From: Sphingomonadaceae bacterium
Lineage (GTDB): Bacteria; Pseudomonadota; Alphaproteobacteria; Sphingomonadales; Sphingomonadaceae
NCBI GenBank assembly: GCA_020446665.1
Contig: JAGREF010000151.1
Coordinates: 1-7,077, forward strand
Length of the DNA stretch: 7,077 bases
Reading direction: 5' to 3'
Shown: positions 1 through 5,235 of the stretch, one piece after another
Layout of the letters: every line of letters starts with the position of its first letter
How positions within the stretch are numbered: the stretch's first letter is position 1
Translations under genes and position numbers: made by a program
Notes under the pieces: generated by a model
Told to the model about the DNA's origin: nothing
What the model saw: only the letters and a program-made list of their open reading frames with translations
Database searches by the model: none

Positions 1-1
1 C

Positions 2-952
2 CTGATCCGTGAGCATTTTCCAAAGTTGCAGGCGAACGAACTCAAATATCGCGCCCTGTCACGGCGCCCCGGTAATCGCCCCCGGCTTATTGCACTGCTG
101 CGCGACCTGCTCGCCGACTACAAGAGTGTTACCTATGTGTGCGACAAGCGTTTTTTGCTCGTCCTCATGTTTTGCGACTATGCGGTCGAGCCATGGTATT
201 ATGATCTGGGCCACAACTTCTACGAAGATGGTCAAAACTATGCGATGGCGTCGCTGCTGACGATGACCGGTCGAACTTTGCTGGGCGATCCGCAATTCGA
301 CGAAATGCTCGCAGCCTTCCAATACGCCGTGAAGGAGAAGAGTGCAGATGCCCTGCGGGAACTCGTTCATGCAGCCCGCACGACAAGCTGGCACGAGTTC
401 CCCGAGGCCATCGGTCCGCTCGCGCAATATGCCGCGCCGGCGTGCCTTTCGGCCATAGCTACTCCCGGCGTCGATACTGATGCCGCGCTGGTCGTGCTTC
501 AGTCGTTAATTAGCCGAATGGAAGTCATGTCCGACCAATCTTACCGTGTCGAACACGATCGTTCGAAGAACCTTGAGCGATATAATGTCTTACTGCAGCG
601 ATTGATCGAGCATGAGGACGAGGTCGAACTCCGGCAAACCGAGATTGCCAGCTTCAATTTCCCGCTCAAGCTTGCCGAAGTGCGTCAGGTCGATTCAAAG
701 GACAGTCCGGCCGTCCAGCTTGCTGACGTCATGATCGGTGCCGCGCTTGAAGCAACGCACGTCATGACCGGGCATCGAACCGACGGGATCGATCCGGATG
801 AATTGATGTCGCTCTATGGTGAGAACCAGTTCATCCACCTTGTTCCGAGCCTTGATTTTGAAGAGCAGCGGGAGTTTCGCCAGGGAACCCAGGCGGCGGA
901 GGTGATCGACTACTTTGCGGCGAACTTCGCCAAGTCCGTGCCTGAGAAATAG
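2..952 (+). CDS. DUF3800 domain protein, 5'-partial
   Basis: The frame is open from the left edge and ends at TAG 950-952, leaving 316 visible residues; the true start is upstream. It resembles the large DUF3800 family, which is predicted to have an RNase H-like nuclease fold. Visible family features are an ELKY segment near the start, VTYVCDKRF at about residues 43-51, a WYYD...NFYEDGQNYA block at about 65-80, an acidic HDRSK motif near residues 185-189, and a C-terminal QLADV motif at about 239-243 whose Asp is a typical acidic site of this fold. The N-terminal DExG-type motif would lie outside the window. No substrate is known for most members; they are frequent in phage-defence and mobile regions, which fits the hipBA module that follows. 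A 112-base gap with its own promoter suggests that it is not in the same operon as hipB. The family call is fairly sure; nuclease activity is inference. A TTG or GTG near the left edge could be mistaken for a start, but homology-like sequence reads through to the edge. Confidence 0.8.
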   Translation: MIREHFPKLQANELKYRALSRRPGNRPRLIALLRDLLADYKSVTYVCDKRFLLVLMFCDYAVEPWYYDLGHNFYEDGQNYAMASLLTMTGRTLLGDPQFDEMLAAFQYAVKEKSADALRELVHAARTTSWHEFPEAIGPLAQYAAPACLSAIATPGVDTDAALVVLQSLISRMEVMSDQSYRVEHDRSKNLERYNVLLQRLIEHEDEVELRQTEIASFNFPLKLAEVRQVDSKDSPAVQLADVMIGAALEATHVMTGHRTDGIDPDELMSLYGENQFIHLVPSLDFEEQREFRQGTQAAEVIDYFAANFAKSVPEK

Positions 953-1012
953 GACTACTGTTTGGCGGAATAGGAAGGTGTCTATCGCGACCAGTGAAGC
1001 AATAAAAAACAC

Positions 1013-1052
1013 GACATATCATGTGAAATTGACAGAATAGACATGATATGTC
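1013..1052. promoter_or_regulatory. Paired inverted-repeat operator upstream of hipB
   Basis: A perfect 12-base inverted repeat is seen: GACATATCATGT at 1013-1024 and ACATGATATGTC at 1041-1052, separated by 16 bases. Each arm is itself a dyad. The right one, 1040-1052, is GACAT-GAT-ATGTC with perfect 5-base arms. The left one, 1013-1025, is GACAT-ATC-ATGTG with one mismatch. The dyad centres are 27 bases apart. The pair brackets a TTGACA box and the right dyad lies in the -10 region. That is the arrangement expected for an autorepressing HipB dimer, as known for E. coli hipBA, although the half-site here differs from the E. coli TATCC type. The structure is seen; binding by the downstream HipB is inferred. 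Confidence 0.75.
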
Positions 1053-1057
1053 ATCTA
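1029..1057 (+). promoter_or_regulatory. Putative sigma70-type promoter of the hipB-hipA-nuclease operon
   Basis: A perfect TTGACA -35 box lies at 1029-1034, between the two operator dyads. The -10 is poor: with a 17-base spacer it would be CATCTA at 1052-1057, and TCATCT or ATCTAT are one base either side. Transcription would then start at about 1063-1066, right at the hipB ATG at 1065, so the message may be leaderless. The -35 is convincing and the -10 is a guess by spacing. Confidence 0.5.
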
Positions 1058-1064
1058 TGAAGCC

Positions 1065-1406
1065 ATGCCACGTGCCTCCAGAGTCGCCAGCGGACTGCCG
1101 CCCCATAGCCAGCGCGCCATCGCGCAGCTGGGCAAGGACATTGCACTCGCACGGCGGCGGCGCAAACTGCCGCAGCGGCTCATGGCAGAGCGCATGCTCG
1201 TCTCGGTGCAGACATTGCAGCGACTGGAAGCCGGGGACCCAACGGTTGGCCTTGCGGTCCTCGCCAGCGCGCTCCACGTGTTCGGCATGACGGCCCGCCT
1301 TGCCGAGCTTGCTGCCCCCGGTACCGATCGCGCGGGCATCAGCGAAGATCTCGCGCGATTGCCGAAAACGACCCATGCCTCGGACAACGATGACCTGGAT
1401 TTTTGA
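1065..1406 (+). CDS. hipB: HipB-like Xre-family antitoxin / repressor
   Basis: This 113-residue protein has one Xre/Cro-type helix-turn-helix at about residues 22-75. The recognition segment is VSVQTLQRLEAGDPT, followed by the LAVLASALHVFGM helix typical of HipB relatives. In HipBA modules HipB dimers bind the HipA kinase, hold it inactive and repress their own promoter. The ATG at 1065 is the first in-frame ATG after a stop at 1044-1046. No Shine-Dalgarno site is visible and the predicted promoter would give a leaderless message, so the start is likely but not certain. The N-terminal 20 residues are basic and extra relative to a minimal HTH. The C-terminal tail is short and acidic (DNDDLDF); a flexible tail is where E. 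coli HipB is recognised for degradation, so a similar role is possible here. The kinase gene follows after 6 bases, which is the canonical antitoxin-first order. Confidence 0.85.
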   Translation: MPRASRVASGLPPHSQRAIAQLGKDIALARRRRKLPQRLMAERMLVSVQTLQRLEAGDPTVGLAVLASALHVFGMTARLAELAAPGTDRAGISEDLARLPKTTHASDNDDLDF

Positions 1407-1412
1407 TCGATC

Positions 1413-2663
1413 ATGGTGAGCGTGCGCACCTATGTCTTCGTGCATCTGCCCGAAGGTCCGGTTCCCGCCGGGCTACTCACCATGACCGACGAGCCGCGCA
1501 ACAAGTTTGCGACATTCGCCTATGGCCGTCGCTATCTTGAACGCTCAGACCGCATCCCGATCGATCCGGTCGCTCTACCGCTGCATGAGGCCGGCAGCAG
1601 CCATACCTTCCGCACCGAAGAGGGGTTCGCCGTCTTCAACGGCATCCGCGATGCAGCACCCGATGGTTGGGGCCAGTATCTCATGTACAAGGCCATGGGT
1701 GATCGCCTGCCCAACGAGATCGACCTTATCCTCGCCTCGGGCGAACATCGCGTGGGTTGCCTCGCCTTCGGCCCGACCCCCGAACGCCCTCAGCGCATCA
1801 CGCCGTGGGGCGAAGGCGATGCGCCGGGCGAACATTTCACGCTCGAAGAACTGGCCGAGGCGACCGAACGGGCGCAGCATGTCGAGGAACTCGATGAGAA
1901 CCTGAAGCAACTGCTGACTGCAGGTTCATCGCTGGGTGGCGCGCGCCCAAAGGCCGCGACCGAAATCGGTGATCAGCCCTGGATCGCCAAGTTCCCAGCG
2001 CGCAACGACAGCTTTCCCGAATGTCGGGTGGAATACGCCACCATGCGCCTTGCGGGCGAATGCGGACTCGACGTGCCCGCGCTCGATCTCAAACGCGTGT
2101 TCGAACGCGACATCTATCTGATCGAGCGGTTCGACCGGATCCCGCATGGCAACCGGATGGAGCGGCGTCATTTTGCATCGGGCCTAACCATGCTTGGCGC
2201 GCATGAAAGCGAAGTCAGCCGCTACAGCTATGCTGACCTTGCTGGTGCCCTACGTCAGCACGGCACGCAGGTCCGTCAGGACCTGCACGAACTGTTCAAG
2301 CGGATGGTGTTCAACATCCTCGTCACCAATGACGACGATCATCTGCGCAACCACGGATTCCTGCACGACGGCAAGGGCTGGCGCCTGTCCCCGCTCTACG
2401 ATGTCGTGCCCAAGCCGCAGGTTGGACTTGAGCGGCGGCTAGTGCTTGGTGTGGGCCCTGAAGGGCGCAATGCCACGCTCGGAAATGCCCTGGCGGGAGC
2501 GGCGGTTTTCGACCTCGGTCAGGAAGAGGCAATAGCCATCATCGCAGAGTTGCGGACCATTGTCGCCGCGCGCTGGGAGCCTCTGTTCGACGAGGCCGGA
2601 CTGGGGGGCGCCGACAAGGGACGTTTCGCAACATGCTTCCGACTGGCGAGCGATGATGAATGA
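1413..2663 (+). CDS. hipA: HipA-family serine/threonine kinase toxin
   Basis: This 416-residue protein is close to the usual size of full-length HipA (E. coli HipA is 440). The N-subdomain (Couple_hipA) covers about residues 5-110. The HipA_N/HipA_C kinase core follows: a Gly-rich loop at 170-180 (AGSSLGGARPK), the ATP-site lysine K193 in WIAKFP, an acidic partner near E207, hinge LIERFDR at 236-242, catalytic loop TNDDDHLRNHG at 305-315 with D308 and N313 matching the family DxHxxN, and metal-site D330 in LSPLYDV. All key catalytic residues are present, so the kinase looks active. HipA toxins phosphorylate cytoplasmic targets; in E. coli the target is glutamyl-tRNA synthetase and the result is growth arrest. 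The target here is unknown. Serines S172 and S173 in the Gly-rich loop are candidate autophosphorylation sites by analogy with E. coli Ser150. The gene starts 6 bases after hipB. Its last 11 bases overlap the nuclease gene, which implies coupled translation. Confidence 0.93.
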   Translation: MVSVRTYVFVHLPEGPVPAGLLTMTDEPRNKFATFAYGRRYLERSDRIPIDPVALPLHEAGSSHTFRTEEGFAVFNGIRDAAPDGWGQYLMYKAMGDRLPNEIDLILASGEHRVGCLAFGPTPERPQRITPWGEGDAPGEHFTLEELAEATERAQHVEELDENLKQLLTAGSSLGGARPKAATEIGDQPWIAKFPARNDSFPECRVEYATMRLAGECGLDVPALDLKRVFERDIYLIERFDRIPHGNRMERRHFASGLTMLGAHESEVSRYSYADLAGALRQHGTQVRQDLHELFKRMVFNILVTNDDDHLRNHGFLHDGKGWRLSPLYDVVPKPQVGLERRLVLGVGPEGRNATLGNALAGAAVFDLGQEEAIAIIAELRTIVAARWEPLFDEAGLGGADKGRFATCFRLASDDE

Positions 2664-3873
2664 GCCGTCGGCCGCGACCTGCGAACATCCAAGCCGGGTT
2701 TGTCTCAACCAGCACGAATTGATCCGCAAATATCGCTGTCCGGATTGCGGTGCGGTCATGATGTGCGCATGCGACGAGGCGTTCGGCAGCCGATTTCTGG
2801 CCCATCAATTGAAAGAAGGCTGTGAGTTGGAAACGCAGGAGCGCATTCCGGTAACGCACGGGTTCCAACCAGCGATCTGCAGCGAATGCCGGGGTCTGCC
2901 AGCCGACCCGGCACCCGCCGCAGCCATTCCCGGACGCACCAGCAAGATCAAGCGATACTACTGGCGTGAACTCTTCTTTGCCGAGCGCTCCGCACAGGCC
3001 GACTGGGACGTCGAACATCCCAATGCAAGTGACGACGAGCGCCGCTCGGCACACGAGCAACTCGAGAAGACTGTCCTCGAAGAAATCAAAGCGCTGCATG
3101 CGAACGAGCCCAAATATACCTTTGCCGAAAAGTCCCAGGCCGAGGTGATCGCGCAATACGGCGTGGAGATCGAAGCACTCGAAGCGACCTACGCCAAGGG
3201 CGGGAAGAAAGGTGCCCAGATCGTCAGCGGAAGCGAGGTCATCAGCGCCGAGGAGTTCGCTTCACGTCACTACGCCGCGCAGGGTTGGCAGGTTTTGCAA
3301 CTCGAGAGCGTACCGTTCCATGTACTGTTCGGCGCCATGACCTGGATGCTCATCCAGGGCTACGACGACCCGCTGTGCCGGATGGTCAGCTTCGGCGACC
3401 GCATCGCGTTCGAAGAGAAACGCCCCGGTGAGATGATCTGGACGCATCTTCCGAGCGATTTCGGCTCCAAGGGATATGCCGAACGACGTGCCGCTGCGAT
3501 CGACGAACATTTCGACGAGATATTGCTCGACGACGATCCGCTCTGGTTGTTCGACTACTGGCTCGAGCCGAGCGAAGGGCTGCGGCAGTATCTTTGGGCA
3601 CACAGGCCTGAGGATATCGCGCGAGCACGGCGCCTACTCGAAATCCTGCCGTTCGAGACGATCAAATCGATACTGCGCTATCTCGTCGAGGGCTACTGGG
3701 ACCGATACCTCGGTTGGCCCGACCTCCTCTTGTATCGCGAAGACGAGTTCAAATTCGTCGAGGTCAAATCGTCGAACGACAGACTGAGCGAGGAGCAGAA
3801 GCAGTGGATCGCCGACAACCACGATATCCTGAAGCTGCCCTTTGCGATCGCGAAGATCCACAAAGCTTACTGA
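2653..3873 (+). CDS. VRR-NUC (FAN1-type) nuclease with N-terminal Cys-rich segment
   Basis: This 406-residue protein starts at ATG 2653 (or the adjacent ATG 2656), inside the end of hipA, with a weak GGCGAG just upstream. A farther in-frame GTG at 2560 lies deep inside hipA and is unlikely. The C-terminus is a clear VRR-NUC domain of the PD-(D/E)xK superfamily: GWPD at 354-357, FVEVK at 368-372, then NDRLSEEQKQW at 375-385. Upstream, the segment around GWQVLQLESVPF supplies E218, which lines up with the first catalytic Glu of FAN1-type nucleases. The predicted site is thus E218, D357, E370, K372. The N-terminus is rich in possible zinc ligands: C10, H12, C17, H21, the pairs C29/C32, C38/C40 and C76/C79, and C57. 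This suggests one or two zinc-ribbon-like units. The middle (about 130-180) is charged and helical. VRR-NUC enzymes are structure-selective DNA nucleases of repair and phage replication; the substrate here is unknown. The position implies co-expression with HipBA. Confidence 0.85.
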   Translation: MMNEPSAATCEHPSRVCLNQHELIRKYRCPDCGAVMMCACDEAFGSRFLAHQLKEGCELETQERIPVTHGFQPAICSECRGLPADPAPAAAIPGRTSKIKRYYWRELFFAERSAQADWDVEHPNASDDERRSAHEQLEKTVLEEIKALHANEPKYTFAEKSQAEVIAQYGVEIEALEATYAKGGKKGAQIVSGSEVISAEEFASRHYAAQGWQVLQLESVPFHVLFGAMTWMLIQGYDDPLCRMVSFGDRIAFEEKRPGEMIWTHLPSDFGSKGYAERRAAAIDEHFDEILLDDDPLWLFDYWLEPSEGLRQYLWAHRPEDIARARRLLEILPFETIKSILRYLVEGYWDRYLGWPDLLLYREDEFKFVEVKSSNDRLSEEQKQWIADNHDILKLPFAIAKIHKAY

Positions 3874-3913
3874 TGTCGGGGCACCAAATCCACGCCATTG
3901 TCACATCGAAACG

Positions 3914-3942
3914 GTGATTGCTGGGTGATTACTGGAGTGATT
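3914..3942 (+). repeat. Three GTGATT direct repeats at about 11-base spacing
   Basis: GTGATT occurs at 3914-3919, 3925-3930 and 3937-3942. The first two sit in near-identical 11-base units, GGTGATTGCTG and GGTGATTACTG, and the third is more divergent. The 11- and 12-base spacing places them on the same helical face. Binding sites for a small DNA-binding protein are possible; a chance or decayed tandem duplication is equally possible. Confidence 0.45.
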
Positions 3943-4015
3943 CTTGAGGTCAAAAATTCACCAAAAACCACTGTGAATCAATATGATACTTGAACCCTAT
4001 CACGAAGTCTGGTAC

Positions 4016-4032
4016 TTCCGCTATCGGCGGAA
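4016..4032. repeat. Short inverted repeat (hairpin) after the nuclease gene
   Basis: TTCCGC at 4016-4021 and GCGGAA at 4027-4032 form a perfect 6-base stem with a 5-base loop. No T run follows on either strand, so an intrinsic terminator is unlikely. It lies about 143 bases past the nuclease stop and could still slow polymerase or protect the 3' end of the message. Confidence 0.4.
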
Positions 4033-4124
4033 ATGAGGGGTCAGGCAGTCTGCCCTTTCCTACAGCGGCCGCGCCTGTCAGGATCGTCCCTGCTCTTTCC
4101 CATTGTCGCAGAAGATGGTTTTCC

Positions 4125-4142
4125 CCCTATAGGGTGTAACCC
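4125..4142. repeat. Overlapping palindromes CCCTATAGGG and GGGTGTAACCC
   Basis: CCCTATAGGG (4125-4134) is a perfect 10-base palindrome. It shares its last three bases with GGGT-GTA-ACCC (4132-4142), a dyad with 4-base arms. The second is the first of three copies of a GTGTAACCC element in this intergenic region, the others being within 4204-4235. Such dyads are typical in size for dimeric repressor sites, but no regulator is identifiable. Confidence 0.45.
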
Positions 4143-4203
4143 ACTCAAAAGGGTGGTGGAATCACACTAAGCATCTGATTCTATGCAATATTCACAATTT
4201 CCG

Positions 4204-4235
4204 CAGGGTTACACCCTGTCACCTGTGTAACCCTG
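4204..4235. repeat. 11-base perfect inverted repeat beyond the PilZ gene stop
   Basis: CAGGGTTACAC (4204-4214) is the exact reverse complement of GTGTAACCCTG (4225-4235), with a 10-base spacer. Within it, 4204-4218 is also a perfect dyad, CAGGGT-TAC-ACCCTG. It begins 14 bases beyond the - strand PilZ stop, so in RNA it would form an 11-base stem that could end or protect that message. No T run follows on the - strand, so it is not a standard intrinsic terminator. The recurrence of the same element at 4132-4142 argues for a protein-binding site or a dispersed repeat instead. Confidence 0.6.
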
Positions 4236-4248
4236 TGCAAGACCGGCC

Positions 4249-4641
4249 TCAGGCAGAGGCAACCCGGCGGCGCAGCGCGATCACTTCGCTGGGCGGGGCA
4301 GGCACGGCGCGGCTTTTGGCCTCTTCCAGTGTGCTGTCTTCCAGCGGCGGATCGAAACGCAGGCCTGCCAGCCCGCGCTTCACCCAGCGCGGATGGGCGG
4401 TGAAGGGGCCGAGCGGCCCGAGCCAGACCGCCACCGCATCCGTCTTGGTCACAGCGGCAGTGATCCCGCGCACACGGCAACCGCCCGTATCAAGGTCCAG
4501 CAGGACAATATCTTCGCAGTCGTTCTCGCCAACCTGACAGCGCCCTTCGAGCGACACGAGATCGCGGGTGCCGCCGCGCGGGCCGGCGTAACGGGTGGCG
4601 AGTTTGGGGCGGTCAGTTTTTCGGGCCATGCGTTGGACCAT
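4249..4641 (-). CDS. Small PilZ-domain protein
   Basis: This 130-residue soluble protein has no signal peptide or membrane segment. A PilZ-like beta-barrel spans about residues 26-102. It carries RGGTR at 22-26, which matches the RxxxR c-di-GMP-binding motif, and DLDTGG at 49-54, which matches (D/N)xSxxG except that Asp replaces the usual Ser. The later WLGPLGPFTAHPRWVKRG and GLRFDPPL segments fit the usual PilZ strands. PilZ proteins bind c-di-GMP and adjust motility, surface growth or enzyme activity; the serine replacement leaves ligand binding uncertain. The ATG at 4641 is the first start. An internal ATG at 4629 (MARKTDRP) is a real alternative, because no ribosome site is visible ahead of either. 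The gene lies 68 bases downstream of the ACT-protein gene. That gap has a T6 run on the - strand (4689-4694) but no stem. Confidence 0.75.
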   Translation of the reverse strand: MVQRMARKTDRPKLATRYAGPRGGTRDLVSLEGRCQVGENDCEDIVLLDLDTGGCRVRGITAAVTKTDAVAVWLGPLGPFTAHPRWVKRGLAGLRFDPPLEDSTLEEAKSRAVPAPPSEVIALRRRVASA

Positions 4642-4709
4642 GGCAGGCGCGGCTAAGCATCGCGTGAACGCGCTAGGTTAACGGTCTGAAAAAACAACGT
4701 CAGGACGGG

Positions 4710-5228
4710 TCAGGAAAAAGCAAAATCGACCATGATCTCGCTGGAAATTGCCTCCAGTGCTTCCTGCGCTTCCTCCGGCGAAACATCTGCGGGCAGGCTG
4801 ACGCTGACCTTGGCCCGGAACAGCCGATCACCCCCATGTGCGCCTGTTTCCTCGCCGCTGGTCAGGCTTTCGATATTCGCACCAAGGCCAGACAGGATCG
4901 CCGTGACTTCGCGAATGATGCCGGGCCGGTCTTGCCCGATCAGCTCAAACACCAGCGCAGGCTTGCCGGATGCCGGATCGTCGCCTGCAAGCTGCGTCGT
5001 CACGGTCAGCCCATGCGCGTCGATCCCGCGCACGGCTGCTTCCAACTGGGCCAGTTGATCCGGCGCGAGTTCGACCAGCACCGAGCCGACATAGAGCCCG
5101 CCCAACCGGCTGAGATGCCCTGCCTGCCAATTGCCCCCGGCATCGAGAATCGCCTGCGACAGGGCCGCCGTCAGCCCCGGCCGGTCGCTGCCGGTAACGG
5201 TGAGGACCAGGCGCGAGATTTCCGCCAT
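4710..5228 (-). CDS. GcvR-like protein with two ACT domains
   Basis: This 172-residue protein is built from two ACT domains, at about residues 5-78 and 91-170, with no other domain. Each opens with the ligand-loop signature: TGSDRPGLTAALS at 12-24 and GQDRPGIIREVTAILS at 98-113. The Gly between strand and helix is where ACT domains bind small molecules, usually amino acids. The layout and length match the GcvR family, which in E. coli senses glycine and antagonises the activator GcvA. No GcvA or glycine-cleavage gene is visible here, so the partner is unknown and the name marks family only. The ATG at 5228 lies 7 bases after the malic enzyme stop, which suggests translation from the same message. 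No clear Shine-Dalgarno site precedes it. The protein is presumably cytoplasmic. Confidence 0.85.
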   Translation of the reverse strand: MAEISRLVLTVTGSDRPGLTAALSQAILDAGGNWQAGHLSRLGGLYVGSVLVELAPDQLAQLEAAVRGIDAHGLTVTTQLAGDDPASGKPALVFELIGQDRPGIIREVTAILSGLGANIESLTSGEETGAHGGDRLFRAKVSVSLPADVSPEEAQEALEAISSEIMVDFAFS

Positions 5229-5235
5229 GGCCGGA

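Larger units (their letters stand above)
3874..4248. other. Convergent intergenic region without a convincing gene
   Basis: These 375 bases lie between the 3' ends of the + strand nuclease gene and the - strand PilZ gene. No open frame looks protein-coding. The region contains three GTGATT repeats, a weak ATTCAC/GTGAAT inverted repeat (3956-3961 with 3973-3978), a TTCCGC/GCGGAA hairpin at 4016-4032, and a cluster of CAGGGT/ACCCTG palindromes between 4125 and 4235. No classical terminator (GC stem followed by a T run) is seen for either gene. The stretch marks the join between the accessory left half and the metabolic right half, and it may carry decayed mobile DNA, but nothing in it identifies an element. 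Confidence 0.6.

Noticed and set aside
831..1445. Open frame of 204 codons on the - strand across the hipB region
   Set aside because: It runs antisense through the end of the DUF3800 gene, the operator pair and hipB, all of which have better support. The translation resembles no family.
2560..2652. GTG at 2560 as the start of the nuclease gene
   Set aside because: It would add 31 residues encoded inside the hipA frame with no domain similarity. The ATG pair at 2653/2656 gives a normal stop-start overlap.
2539..3156. Open frame of 205 codons on the - strand
   Set aside because: It is antisense to the end of hipA and the Cys-rich part of the nuclease gene, and its composition is that of a shadow frame.
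3873..3917. 14-codon frame starting at the TGATG overlap with the nuclease stop
   Set aside because: It is too short, has no ribosome site beyond the overlap itself, and there is no sign of conservation. It could be real only as a translational tail.
4016..4032. TTCCGC/GCGGAA hairpin and surrounding sequence as an insertion-sequence end
   Set aside because: The area looks vaguely like the end region of a transposable element, but no transposase fragment, matching partner end or target duplication is visible, so no element is called.
4687..4709. T6 run on the - strand after the ACT-protein gene as an intrinsic terminator
   Set aside because: No stable stem precedes the run. The nearby GTCAGGA copies (4699-4705, 4709-4715) are direct, not inverted, repeats.
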